Translations under genes and position numbers: made by a program
Shown: piece after piece, positions 11,430-21,829 of the stretch
How positions within the stretch are numbered: the first letter of the stretch is position 1
How the letters are laid out: each line of letters begins with the position of its first letter
Notes under the pieces: model-generated
What the model was told of the DNA's origin: nothing
Databases searched by the model: none
What the model saw: only the letters and a program-made list of their open reading frames with translations
From: Chaunax sp. Z400
Taxonomy: Eukaryota > Chordata > Actinopteri > Lophiiformes > Chaunacidae
Reading direction: 5' to 3'
DNA: 64,000 nt
Assembly: GCA_037577475.1 (NCBI GenBank)
Contig: CM075194.1
Span: 28,735,326-28,799,325, forward strand

Positions 11430-11789
11430 CTATAACTGATCGAGCCAGTGCTGGATCATGAGATCAGCTGTCTTGGGTGTCCAGTGAACAGGGTCTCTTG
11501 GCTGAGTCCTGAAGTGCACCTGATCAAGTCCTGACAGAAAGATGCAGTCGTCCTCAATGTACTTGTTCAGGTTCACCAGTTGCTCCTTCTGCTTTCTGTC
11601 CAGTCTCTCGCAAAAGTTAATGACTGGTACATAAAGTTCAGCGTTGGGAAACTTTTCCTCGGCCATGTTCAACAAATCGTCGAGTTGTTGGACCATGCTC
11701 TCAGTCGTTTGCTTTCGGAGACAGTTGTTCAGGCCTGCTGACAACACCAGTTTCTCCACAGACTTGTTTGGGGGAAGCCTCCTGAGCAT
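11430..11789 (-). CDS. SGNH-hydrolase-like domain fragment (copy 1)
   Basis: 119-codon ORF. It contains LVLSAGLNN near residue 15, PNAELYVPVINF near residue 48, and DPVHWTPKTADLMIQHWL near the C-terminus. The DxVHW segment matches the C-terminal Asp-x-x-His block of SGNH/GDSL-type hydrolases, and the LVLSxGxNN segment matches their central Gly/Asn block. The N-terminal GDS serine block is absent from this ORF, and an in-frame TAG lies directly before its ATG, so the piece is partial or relies on an upstream exon. Such SGNH modules are often found in ORFs of fish retroelements. A donor-like CAG/GTAAGAA lies just after the stop on this strand, near 11393. Enzymatic activity is not implied. Confidence 0.55.
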   Translation of the reverse strand: MLRRLPPNKSVEKLVLSAGLNNCLRKQTTESMVQQLDDLLNMAEEKFPNAELYVPVINFCERLDRKQKEQLVNLNKYIEDDCIFLSGLDQVHFRTQPRDPVHWTPKTADLMIQHWLDQL

Positions 11790-12267
11790 CTAAGCCATAA
11801 GCTGACAAGACAATGTTATTTTTGTAGCTCTCTGCGCGGAGAGGCAGCCTGGCCCTTGGTGCTGGTCCCCTTCACGGTCCCTGATTTAGTTTTGGTTTGA
11901 TGTGCGGTGTTCACGTGTAGTTTTTGGATCCCTTCCTTTTTTTCTTTTTTTTTTGGGTCCAGCTGCCGTGGTAAGCCCCCGTCCTGCTCCTGGCCCTTGT
12001 TTCAATAAAAGTACATTTTAATATGTTATATTGTTTAATAAATTTATATGGTTAAATGGGTTATATGGTTTGTATGTTTGTTTACATTCATTTCAGAGAG
12101 ACGGACTGACTGGTGGGTGAGATAGCTTGACTTTTAACGAGAGAGAGAGAGAGAGAGAGAGGCCTGTTGCGCTGTCAGTTCATAAAGTCTTAATAGAGAC
12201 AGTAGGCCAATATAAATAAATGACAAGGAAATATGAGGTGAATTCAGGTGTGTTGGGACATTAGGGG

Positions 12268-12330
12268 GCGGTACAGTGACGTGGTGGTTTACACTGTCGC
12301 CTCACAGCAGCTGAGAGTTCCAGTGATCAT
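12268..12330 (+). repeat. SINE-like fragment
   Basis: GGGGCGGTACAGTGACGTGG followed by TGGTTTACACTGTCGCCTCA matches the start of a very common fish SINE-type repeat with a tRNA-like A-box. No intact B-box follows. Copy 2: 45636-45698. Confidence 0.45.
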
Positions 12331-12466
12331 TATAGTGATTGTTCAGGAATAGACCTTTAACTCCTGAGACATTTAGTTCAGGTCTAACTTAGTTTCCAAT
12401 GAGCCAGCATGAACAATGGACAGCTGATTTGGGTTTATAAATTATTTCCACCTTGTCAATATTACT

Positions 12467-12503
12467 GCCCACAAAATGCCCAAAGTGGGGGCATTTTGTG
12501 GGC
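12467..12503. repeat. Perfect 15-bp inverted repeat (hairpin)
   Basis: GCCCACAAAATGCCC at 12467-12481 is exactly complementary to 12489-12503, with a 7-base loop. It may be a short non-autonomous element end or an RNA hairpin. Copy 2: 45835-45871. Confidence 0.85.
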
Positions 12504-12635
12504 TTTCCCACTGTAGCGCCCCACCTAGGCCCACACATGCCCACAGTGGCCTCACACGACCCCAAAGCCAGTCAAAGAGGAAACTGTGGGTCTACAGTGT
12601 CACACATGGGCAACACACACACAAGCCACACACTT

Positions 12636-12840
12636 TGGGCTGTGTGTGTGTTGTGTGTGTGTTGTGTGTGTGTTGTGTGTGTGTTGTGTGTTGTGTGTGT
12701 GTTGTGTGTGTGTTGTGTGTGTGTTGTGTGTGTGTTGTGTGTGTGTTGTGTGTGTGTTGTGTGTTGTGTGTGTGTTGTGTGTGTGTTGTGTGTGTGTTGT
12801 GTGTGTGTTGTGTGTTGTGTGTGTGTTGTGTGTGTGTTGC
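12636..12840. repeat. GT minisatellite, (TTGTGTGTGTG)n
   Basis: Eleven-base units TTGTGTGTGTG with occasional shorter 6-base units. Copy 2 (46004-46135) is 73 bases shorter. Confidence 0.95.
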
Positions 12841-13031
12841 CCGACTGTGTGCCTACATCGTGTTGGTCCTTATTGAATAACAAAATTAGTTTGGCTTTGT
12901 ACCTGCAGAATAACACAACCATTACTAATACATATGCAGAATAATTGCACTTGTTGTGATAAAGTGAGAGGCATATGTTCCAGACACTAACATCAATTAT
13001 TCTTAAATTAAAAGAAAACAATAAATTGAAA

Positions 13032-13197
13032 TTTATTCACAAAATTGAACATGAAACTTTACTTCTTTCAACTCAGAAATGAATCACGTGAAAGATAACA
13101 TTAGCATTGAACATATGAACCTATACTGTTTATAAAAAATCAGTTGTCCTCCTTGGCCGTCTTGAGGCTGTGGCCCTGCTGCTCTTGGTGACACCAT
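13032..13197 (-). CDS. Possible terminal exon, unknown gene (copy 1)
   Basis: On the minus strand an acceptor CCCACTTCAG is followed by 58 coding bases (13140-13197) reading WCHQEQQGHSLKTAKEDN and a TGA, then 100 bases of AT-rich sequence and an AATAAA (complement of 13032-13037). The order acceptor-stop-polyA is suggestive, but no upstream exon or protein family was recognised. Copy 2: 46327-46492. Confidence 0.22.
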
Positions 13198-13199
13198 CT

Positions 13200-14183
13200 G
13201 AAGTGGGAAATAAAACAATTGAAAACTAAAAAAAAAAACAATGCATTTCCAACAAAGGAAGCTTCCCAGGGCACCAAAAGTCTTTTGAGGAATTTAGGAA
13301 GTAAACCAGCATTCTGACTCAAGGAACCTGAGATGAATTAGAGTTCTTAGAGGATGGTTCCATAGAATAACATTATAGTGATTGGCTCTGGTGCCTCATC
13401 CTTTTGCTAAAAGACATCAGATGTCAACGCAGTCACGTAATTATCACAAATGACAGGGAGCAAGGTCATAGTTCAAGCAAATAATTACATTATTATTACA
13501 GCCTTCTTCCTTATTAAAGTTTGAGAAAACAGTTGAATAAATAGGCTTCTGTTTGTGTTGGGTAAAAATAATATTTATTTTTTAATAAAACATACAGTTT
13601 TGGAATATTTTAAGAACAAATACAAAGGACAAACACCATAGGAGCCACTCAGGAACATTCAAGCTCCTTACTAGAAAATGTATCACCAAAGGGATAGTAT
13701 GTGTCCATCCATCCAAGTCCAAACTTTTCTTCCTCATCTTTACATGCTGTGTTTTTTGCTCACTTTAATTGTTGATACAAGGATCCATTACTGCTTTTTG
13801 AATGTATTAGTGAAAACATTGCATTTTCCTTGCAAGGCAGAAACACCTGAACGCATCTCACCTCGTCTTGCAACTTTAAATATGACAATCCTCAATAATA
13901 TGCATTTGTTAGGCCCATTTATTTGCTCTACAATATAGAGTGAAGCTTGTTAAACGTGACGATATTAAATGATGAAGTTACATGATTCTTAAGTTTGACT
14001 TTTTAATACAATTAGTCAAGTCTCCTTCAGTCATGTTGCGGGGGAGACAAGATTTGTTTGCAAGACTTTAACTCAGCATCAAAAATCTAAATGAAATCTT
14101 TAACACTTTAAATGTGTGTAACTTGAGAATAATGTCCAAGGAATGGTTGTAAAAGGAGCTAAACACATACAGACATACGTATA
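13200..14183. other. Intergenic DNA, nothing recognised
   Basis: AT-rich, mostly unique-looking sequence. The 86-codon plus-strand ORF near 13678 has no recognisable features. Copy 2: 46495-47478. Confidence 0.5.
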
Positions 14184-15363
14184 GTGATACGGCGCACAGT
14201 TAGAGGAGTTGTGCGGGATCGACTGCTTTTTGACGGTCTTGATTTTGTACTTGTGAATGATTTGGCTTTAAAAAACGTGTTTCCCGATTCCACAGAATGA
14301 AAAGTAACAGAAAATCCTACTGTTGCCGCTCCTGCTGCCCCGACTCGTCCTGTCCTCCTGCGTGCGCCATTACGCTGCCAAGTGTTCCAAATGAGTTCAT
14401 GTGACGCAACAGAGATCCCGTTTTTGCAGAGTGGCTCATAGTTTAGGTAAAATGTGTTGTTCGGTTTTTCCCTGTTGCTGTGAACACATCTCAGACCCTC
14501 GTGGAGAAAAACGTCTCACTGCTCAGATAATTAGCTTTTCTGCGTTTGTAGTGTTGCTCAATGTTCAAAAAATATCAAACAATCATGCAAGATGTTCTCA
14601 GTCTGACAAAAAGACATAAAATTGGTCTACTTGTATTTGCTATTTAGTTTTTTTTGTTCTCCTGATGCTGACACTTTGTTCTGTTGTTTCAGAGTTACAC
14701 CTGGAGGCTGCTGATTGGACAGGAGACTGATGGCGCCTCATTAACACAGCTGTGGATCCCATCAGTGACTCCTCCTCTTCCTGTCTGCCTCATCACTTTG
14801 TGCTAATTGGTGATTAGATGATTGTTGTAGTGAAGTTTCTTTTGTATATATTGTAAATATTCTGTATTGCTGTAACAGGAAGGAAACCCTTTTTGTTTTT
14901 CTCTCGTTTTTATGTTTGGAAGTGAAGTTTCATGTATTTTCTGTCCTTCACTTTGTTAAATGAAGTTGCTGTAAACATTTGAAATTTGTATCTTTGTAAA
15001 GAAATGTAAATAAATCCTGTTTGGACTTGATTGTTGTAACACTGGTCATCCTTGGAGTTTGGAAAGAGGAGTCACATTTTTATGCTATGGTCAGGTTTCC
15101 TCTAGACGGGACAGAACAATTGTTCCTGTTCTACTTCTGACATTTCAAACTTCAGAGGACAAAACGCAGAGACTCATCTGAACATCAGGATTTGAACCAT
15201 CAACCTCAGACTCTGGAAGCTCAGCTGTGTCAAACAGAAGCTACATTTTGAAAGAACGAGACAGCTGGGATTCGAACCTGCTTTCCAGGATTGCGGGTCA
15301 GGATCCCATCTCCCTGAGCTAAAACTTTTTTTTTGCGCAAATGTTATATTTATCATCGTCAAT
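14184..15363 (+). repeat. Gene-like dispersed block R1, second instance
   Basis: Repeats 4271-5452, including the Cys-rich ORF, acceptor-like tract, CCAAT box, AATAAA and two tRNA-like modules (perfect B-box complement GGATTCGAACC near 15268). Homology stops at 15363, one base before a perfect 37-nt palindrome. Confidence 0.8.
14297..14404 (+). CDS. Small Cys-rich ORF, second instance (candidate only)
   Basis: Same length as the ORF at 4384. It starts MKSNRKSYCCRSCC, and all six Cys positions are kept. Substitutions relative to 4384: one replacement and two silent. Confidence 0.25.
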   Translation: MKSNRKSYCCRSCCPDSSCPPACAITLPSVPNEFM

Positions 15364-15364
15364 G

Positions 15365-15401
15365 CATTTGCTTTAGTCAATCAGATTGACTAAAGCAAAT
15401 G
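15365..15401. repeat. Perfect 37-nt palindrome
   Basis: CATTTGCTTTAGTCAATC (15365-15382), a single central A, then its exact complement to 15401. It sits directly at the end of block R1. Such a sequence can extrude as a hairpin. Copy 2: 48660-48696, unchanged. Confidence 0.95.
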
Positions 15402-15912
15402 TGTAATTAATGACTTGGGGCAAGAGCTTCCGAAGTTGATAACATGGCATTTTAAAGATCAATAAATGACATTCAGCCTGTGTAACATTGTCTTGTAAAT
15501 GTCTGCTGTGTTTCAACCCTTGTCCTTTTAAGGCTCCGCATGCTTTGTGTGCACAATGCTCTGTTCTCAGAGTCTAATCCAAGAGTACCCAATACTTAGA
15601 ATCTCTCTCAAGCAAAAAACGTGGAAACGTGGCAATGAGAGGGGGCAGGACTCACAGCAAAGGGTCCTAGTCTGCTGCCAAAGACTCAGCCTTGATACAT
15701 GGGGCCCAGGCTCCATCTGGTCAAGAGATTTCACTCACAATTATGAAGAATACTAACTATTGCTCTCATAAAACACTTTTACCCCTCAACACCAGTCATG
15801 TCAACATATTTTTAATACAGAACTATTAATAAAACTACTAAATAAAATATTTTGTCTGTAAATGTATGTAATTCAACATGGCACAGTACACAGATGTTTT
15901 AATTATGAAAAT
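15402..15912. other. Intergenic DNA, nothing recognised
   Basis: No gene or repeat family recognised. Copy 2: 48697-49207, with at least one substitution (AAATGT versus AACTGT). Confidence 0.5.
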
Positions 15913-16186
15913 CATAGCACCGTCACAGAGAGCCATAATTCTGAAACAAAAGTGCAAAATAATAATTCAATACTTCAACATTTTCCCCCCTCATCCTCTT
16001 CCTCCCTGCATCTCCCCCCCACTTTTCCCCTCCCTCTCATGTTGGACTCTTGAGTGGTAACATGAGCAAAACGCTGACTCAAGCACAAGCAGCTCGCACT
16101 TACCCGAATGAACTTTGATTGAAATCATAGCACCGTCACAGAGAGCCATAATTCTGAAACAAAAGTGAAAAATAATAATTCAATAC
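15913..16186 (+). repeat. Pair of 63-bp direct repeats
   Basis: The block starting ATCATAGCACCGTCACAGAG at 15913-15975 recurs at 16124-16186, with two or three changes. Just after it (16238-16300) is a segment, AAAGCAAATAAATCTTGAAT and onward, also found near 20007 and 21018. Copy 2: 49208-49481. Confidence 0.85.
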
Positions 16187-16299
16187 TTGAACATTTTTCC
16201 TCCCTCACCCTCAGGATTTCAAACACAGGGGAGACGTTTAAAGCAAATAAATCTTGAATGAAACAGTCAGTCTTTGGTAATGACAAACAAAGCTGATTC

Positions 16300-17320
16300 T
16301 GCCTCTGCAGCCTGCCCTGGAGCCCTCACCTCCAGCCACTCCATACTGGCTAGCCACACACCTAAGCCCCAGTCGGAGCCTCCACCTCCATTCCTCTTTT
16401 TTTCCTCTTTCTTCTTTCACTTCTTCCGTCCCTCTGCAGCCTGCCCTGGAGCCGGCTGACCTCCATCCACTCAGTACAGGCTAGCCCGCACTCAAGCCCC
16501 AGTCAGTCACAGCCCCAGTCGGGGCCTCCACCTCCGTCCCTCTGCAGCCTGCCCTGGAGCCGGCTGACCTCCATCCACTCAGTACAGGCTAGCCCGCACT
16601 CAAGCCCCAGTCAGTTACAGCCCCAGTCGGAGCCTCCACCTCCGTCCCTCTGCAGCCTGCCCTGGAGCCCTCACCCCCAGCCACTCCATACCGGCTAGCC
16701 CACACTCAAGCCCCAGTCAGTCACAGCCCCAGTCGGAGCCTCCACCTCCATTCCTCTGCAGCCTGCCCTGGAGCCCTCACCCCCAGCCACTCCATACCGG
16801 CTAGCCCGCACTCAAGCCCCAGTCAGTCACAGCCCCAGTCGGAGCCTCCACCTCCATTCCTCTGCGGCCTGCCCTGGAGCCGGCTCACCTCCAGCCACTC
16901 CATACCGGCTAGCCACACACCTAAGCCCCAGTCGGAGCCTCCACCTCCATTCCTCTTTTTTTCCTCTTTCTCTTTCACTTCTTCCGTCCCTCTGCAGCCC
17001 GCCCTGGAGCCGGCTGACCTCCATCCGCTCAGTACAGGCTAGCCCGCACTCAAGCCCCAGTCAGTCAAAGCCTCAGTCGGAGCCTCCACCTCCTTCCCTC
17101 TGCAGCCTGCCCTGGAGCCGGCTGACCTCCATCCACTCAGTACAGGCTAGCCCGCACTCAAGCCCCAGTCAGTCAAAGCCTCAGTCGGAGCCTCCACCTC
17201 CGTCCCTCTGCAGCCTGCCCTGGAGCCGGCTGACCTCCATCCACTCAGTACAGGCTAGCCCGCACTCAAGCCCCAGTCAGTCACAGCCCCAGTCGGAGCC
17301 TCCACCTCCGTCCCTCTGAA
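16300..17320. repeat. 108-bp GC-rich minisatellite (copy 1)
   Basis: Units start at TCTGCAGCCTGCCCTGGAGC and recur at 16433, 16541 and 16649, exactly 108 bases apart, for roughly nine units. Some carry a TTCCTCTTTTTTTCCTCTTT insert and a CCTCACCC variant. The period is a multiple of three, so open frames run through it, but no start or splice context supports coding. Confidence 0.95.
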
Positions 17321-17525
17321 CGTAAACCAAATGATGAAGATCAACATATTTAACGTACTCGCTCGTTTTTACGTCCTTTTTTTCTCGACTCGACATCAAG
17401 TTGCTGTCAATCTTCAGTGGAACGAATCTAGTTGTCCCAAAAGTTGTTTAAACACGGAATCTATCTGTTTTTCACCATTCAAAACTTCTTTTTTTTGCAG
17501 GACTCGACTTTTCGACCCTACTCGG

Positions 17526-17586
17526 TAGCCATCTTGGCGCCTCTCCCGGATGTTTACGTTCTTACCTTAAGGCAACCCGGAAGTAA
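17526..17586 (-). promoter_or_regulatory. YY1/ETS promoter-like cluster (copy 1)
   Basis: CCATCTTGG at 17529-17537 (minus-strand CCAAGATGG, the YY1 core) lies about 40 bases from ACCCGGAAGTA at 17576-17585 (the ETS core CCGGAAGT). This pairing, with a GC-rich gap, is typical of vertebrate housekeeping promoters, with YY1 placed downstream of the start and pointing to minus-strand transcription. The ATG in the YY1 motif opens only ATG GCT ACC GAG TAG. No gene body to the left is recognised. Confidence 0.4.
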
Positions 17587-17654
17587 AAACTGCTCCGTTG
17601 TCAAAGGTTCCACCTGGAAGCTGCTCTGCTCCTCGGTCCCTTTCTTTTGTATAC

Positions 17655-18011
17655 ATTAAGCAAAAAAGTTATACAACTATTACAGTCAATATAATATAAA
17701 TTATATTATGATGAAGAATATTTAAAAAAAATATAGATAGCAATTGCAATTTCCAGCTGTCAACTATATTGAATTTTAATTCAATATAAAACTTCTGCAT
17801 TAGCCATAAAATATACACATCTTACACATTAACATTTTAACATGTAAACCATTCCCTTTTTTAAGTTAAGGTGAAGCAATGCTTATTTTTGTAAACACAA
17901 ACTCATTTTGTAACTTCAGTCAACACAGTAATCCTGACAAACACTATAAGCAGTAACACCTAAATCCTGCATTTCTCTTGTCTCATCAGAATATTGCTCA
18001 AGGTTAGCTAA
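17655..18011. other. AT-rich spacer
   Basis: No gene or repeat family recognised. Copy 2: 50842-51198. Confidence 0.5.
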
Positions 18012-18172
18012 GGTTCTTCTTCTGTTGTTTTATGGCAGTTGGCGAGCAACGTTTGGTGTGCATTACCGCCACCTTCTGATCTGGAGTCTGGATCGATACT
18101 ACCTATACTACATTTTCCTATATGGTCCGGTTTTTCTTACGAATGAGAACAGTGCCCTATAAAAAAAAAAAA
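18012..18172 (+). mobile_element. Dispersed fish repeat with poly-A end
   Basis: TTCTTCTTCTGTTGTTTTAT with GGTGTGCATTACCGCCACCT is a signature of an abundant fish repeat. It ends in an A-run at about 18160-18171. Classification uncertain. Copy 2: 51199-51359. Confidence 0.45.
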
Positions 18173-18188
18173 GACGATTTTTAGCAAG

Positions 18189-19680
18189 TAATACACCAAG
18201 TGTCTGCAGCCTATCTTACAGAGCTATAGCTCAGCTCTCCTGAATGTGGTCAGAAGTTCTACTTATTATTCACGCTGCTGTGGAGAAAACATCTAAATGA
18301 AATGCTTGAACTGGGATTTGATCCCATAAACTCAGATCACCAAGTGTCTGCAGCTTATCTTACAGAGCTATAGCTCAGCTCTCCTGAATGTGGTCAGAAG
18401 TTCTACTTATTATTCACGCTGCTGTGGAGAAAACATCTAAATGAAATGCTTGAACTGGGATTTGATCCCATAAACTCAGATCACCAAGTGTCTGCAGCTT
18501 ATCTTACAGAGCTATAGCTCAGCTCTCCTGAATGTGGTCAGAAGTTCTACTTATTATTCACGCTGCTGTGGAGAAAACATCTAAATGAAATGCTTGAACT
18601 GGGATTTGATCTCATAAACTCAGATCACCAAGTGTCTGCAGCTTATCTTACAGAGCTATAGCTCAGCTCTCCTGAATGTGGTCAGAAGTTCTACTTATTA
18701 TTCACACTGCTGTGGAGAAAACATCTAAATGAAATGCTTGAACTGGGATTTGATCCCATAAACTCAGATCACCAAGTGTCTGCAGCTTATCTTACAGAGC
18801 TATAGCTCAGCTCTCCTGAATGTGGTCAGAAGTTCTACTTATTATTCACACTGCTGTGGAGAAAACATCTAAATGAAATGCTTGAACTGGGATTTGATCC
18901 CATAAACTCAGATCACCAAGTGTCTGCAGCTTATCTTACAGAGCTATAGCTCAGCTCTCCTGAATGTGGTCAGAAGTTCTACTTATTATTCACACTGCTG
19001 TGGAGAAAACATCTAAATGAAATGCTTGAACTGGGATTTGATCCCATAAACTCCGATCACCAAGAGTCTGCAGCTTATCTTACAGAGCTATAGCTCAGCT
19101 CTCCTGAATGTGGTCAGAAGTTCTACTTATTATTCACACTGCTGTGGAGAAAACATCTAAATGAAATGCTTGAACTGGGATTTGATCCCATAAACTCAGA
19201 TCACCAAGTGTCTGCAGCTTATCTTACAGAGCTATAGCTCAGCTCTACTGAATGTGGTCAGAAGTTCTACTTATTATTCACACTGCTGTGGAGAAAACAT
19301 CTAAATGAAATGCTTGAACTGGGATTTGATCCCATAAACTCAGATCACCAAGTGTCTGCAGCTTATCTTACAGAGCTATAGCTCAGCTCTCCTGAATGTG
19401 GTCAGAAGTTCTACTTATTATTCACACTGCTGAGGAGAAAACATCTAAATGAAATGCTTGAACTGGGATTTGATCCCATAAACTCAGATCACCAAGTGTC
19501 TGCAGCCTATCTTACAGAGCTATAGCTTAGCTCTCCTGAATGTGGTCAGAAGTTCTACTTATTATTCACACTGCTGAGGCGAAAACATCTAAATGCTTGA
19601 ACTGGGATTAGATCCCATAAACTCAGATCACAAAGTGTCTGCAGCTTATCGTACTGAGCTATACCTCAGCTGTACTGAAC
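18189..19680 (-). repeat. 144-bp tRNA-like satellite, 10 monomers (copy 1)
   Basis: The motif GAACTGGGATTTGATCCC recurs every 144 bases from 18308; the last unit (19599) has a 5-base deletion. Read on the minus strand, each monomer holds TATAGCTC..., resembling box A, and GGGATCAAATCCC, resembling box B (consensus GGTTCGANTCC). A GAGCTG/CAGTTC pairing can close the ends like an acceptor stem. The remainder (TTCTACTTATTATTCAC...AAACATCTAAATG) is a spacer. This is a SINE or tRNA relic amplified in tandem. Early units carry CACGCTG and later ones CACACTG, showing block-wise homogenisation. Confidence 0.85.
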
Positions 19681-19689
19681 ATGAAAACA

Positions 19690-19853
19690 CTGATACACCA
19701 TTCAAATAAAAATCCTGAACAATTCATTGACACTAAAAACAGACAGTCCATTTTGATAAACAGTGGCACAAAAATATAAAGACAGAAAAGTAAGGCAAGT
19801 TCTTTACAAAAAAACTGATCCATAGATCAATAACAGACAAATTAAAAAGGCAC

Positions 19854-19910
<57 letters not shown>

Positions 19911-20187
19911 CTGAGGTAAACTGCATTTATGTTTGTGTGGACTGAAGACAATATGATGTCTGTATGGCTTCAAGGAGAACTCCCTTGTGATGATTCAATA
20001 TTTTAAAGCAAATAAATCTTGAATGAAACTTTGGTAATGACAAACAAAGCTGATTCAAATGTCAGGCCTGCAGAGGGAAGAAACAAAGTCTGGACAAAGC
20101 TCTGCTATAGTGAGGTTCACTAGGGATTTCACACCTGGGATTTTGGAATTTGGACCCGGGATTTCGGACCCGCAACCGCGGACCGGC
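19690..20187 (+). repeat. 0.5-kb direct repeat D, first instance
   Basis: CTGATACACCATTCAAATAA to ...CGCGGACCGGC recurs at 20694-21221 with a few indels. It contains an (AT)n run at 19859-19908. Copy 2: 54843-55324, with a shorter AT run (55011-55045). Confidence 0.9.
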
Positions 20188-20480
20188 CCGCATGGGTCGG
20201 AAGTTCTATTTATTATTACACTGCTGTTGAGAAAACATCGAAATTTTGGAACTGGGATTCGATCCCACGATCTCAGATAATTACTGGGCTGCTGCTTATC
20301 AGGATGCAGTTTATCATACTGAGCTATACATCTAGCTGTGTTCAACATGGTCAGAAGTTCTATTTATTATTACACTGCTGTTGAGAAAACATCTAATTAT
20401 GGGGACTGTGATTTGATCCAATAAACTCAGATCACTAAGTGTCTGCAGTTTATCATTCTGAGCTATACATAGAGCTTAAC
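20188..20480 (-). repeat. Two diverged tRNA-like modules between the D repeats
   Basis: Minus-strand box-B-like GGGATCGAATCCC near 20256 (closest to consensus of all modules) and TTGGATCAAATC near 20413, each with a TATAGCTCAG-type box A downstream. They have the same layout as the 144-bp satellite and probably represent older units. Copy 2: 55325-55617. Confidence 0.65.
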
Positions 20481-20693
20481 AACTTCCTGTTTGGAGTTGA
20501 TGAACTCATTGTCATTTTAGTGCTTCATATTCAAAAAACAACCTTATGTAACATAGGAACAAATAATAATAGTAGAGAATAAGTATAAAACAAATACTCA
20601 AGTAAAACTACCACAAGTATTTCAGTAAATGTACTTTCCACCATCGAAATAATAACAGCAAGTATTGTTTGATTTTTAAAAAAAGATTTATTA

Positions 20694-20865
20694 CTGATAC
20701 GCCATTCAAATAAAATCCTGAACAATTCATTCACACTAAAAACAGACAGTCCATTTTGATAAACACTGACAAACAGTGGCACAAAAATATAAAGACAGAA
20801 AAGTAAGGCAAGTTCTTTACAAACAACTGATCCATAGATCAATAACCGACAAATTAAAAAGGCAC

Positions 20866-20914
<49 letters not shown>

Positions 20915-21221
20915 ATATATCGCTGAGGTAAACTGCATTTATGTTTGTGTGGACTGAAGACAATATGATGTCCGTATGGCTTCAAGGAGAACTCCCTTGT
21001 GATGATTCAATATTTTAAAGCAAATAAATCTTGAATGAAACAGTCAGTCTTTGGTAATGACAAACAAAGCTGATTCAAATGTCAGGCCTGCAGAGGGAAG
21101 AAACAAAGTCTGGACAAAGCTCTGCTATAGTGAGGTTCATTAGGGATTTCGCACCTGGGACTTTGGACCCGGGATTTTGGAATTTGGACCCGGGATTTCG
21201 GACCCGCAACCGCGGACCGGC
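20694..21221 (+). repeat. 0.5-kb direct repeat D, second instance
   Basis: Repeats 19690-20187, with an (AT)n at 20871-20920. Its end carries extra GGACCCGGGATTTTGGAATT-type short repeats. Copy 2: 55831-56348. Confidence 0.9.
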
Positions 21222-21829
21222 TCCCTCAAAAACCAAAAAAGCAAAAAGTGGATAATATGTCATCAGAAATCATGGCTATATGAAGTGATTTTAGCTCTTT
21301 AACTCCAAATGGAGGAAGAACTGATCTATTTTGGGCCACTGAAAAGAAAAAGAGATGCAGTCTCAGACCTGCAACATCAGACACGTTGTTCCCGACCTGT
21401 GATTTCAGACCCAGGACTATTACAACCTTCTCATTCTGGCGAAGCCTATATCATATCACCATACATAGCTTTGTAACTATGTGCGCAATTTTTATTTTGA
21501 CTTCCTCATGTTTAAGAAGAGAGTTGTTCAATTTCCAATAATTAGCTTAATTACCTTAATTACCTACTCTTCCTGCTTGTACCTGAGCTGCAGTACGGCG
21601 GGTAGGCTTACACTCTATAAACGTAGCTGCAACTTCAGGTCACTTTGCACTATAAAGCTAGAACAGCTATAGCAACTGAAAATGGAAATGTTTGGAAAAA
21701 TTAATTTGACTTTACTACTCTAAAAATAATGAATTAAATTAAATGAATTATAAAGAATATTGTCAGAACTCTAGTTTTACATTTTAATATGGCTTTATTC
21801 TTTTTTTTTTTGTCTATATAATTATTGTG

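Noticed and set aside
12453..13021. ORFs of 134-163 codons through the GT array at 12.6 kb
   Set aside because: Driven by the repeat; they change length with the array between copies.
18189..19680. CRISPR-like array or functional tRNA gene cluster
   Set aside because: Repeats are directly abutting 144-bp units with no unique spacers. The tRNA-like parts have imperfect boxes and no convincing anticodon stem, so relics are the better reading.
20055..20348. 97-codon minus-strand ORF across repeat D and tRNA-like modules
   Set aside because: It spans repeat junctions and tRNA-like boxes; no protein features.
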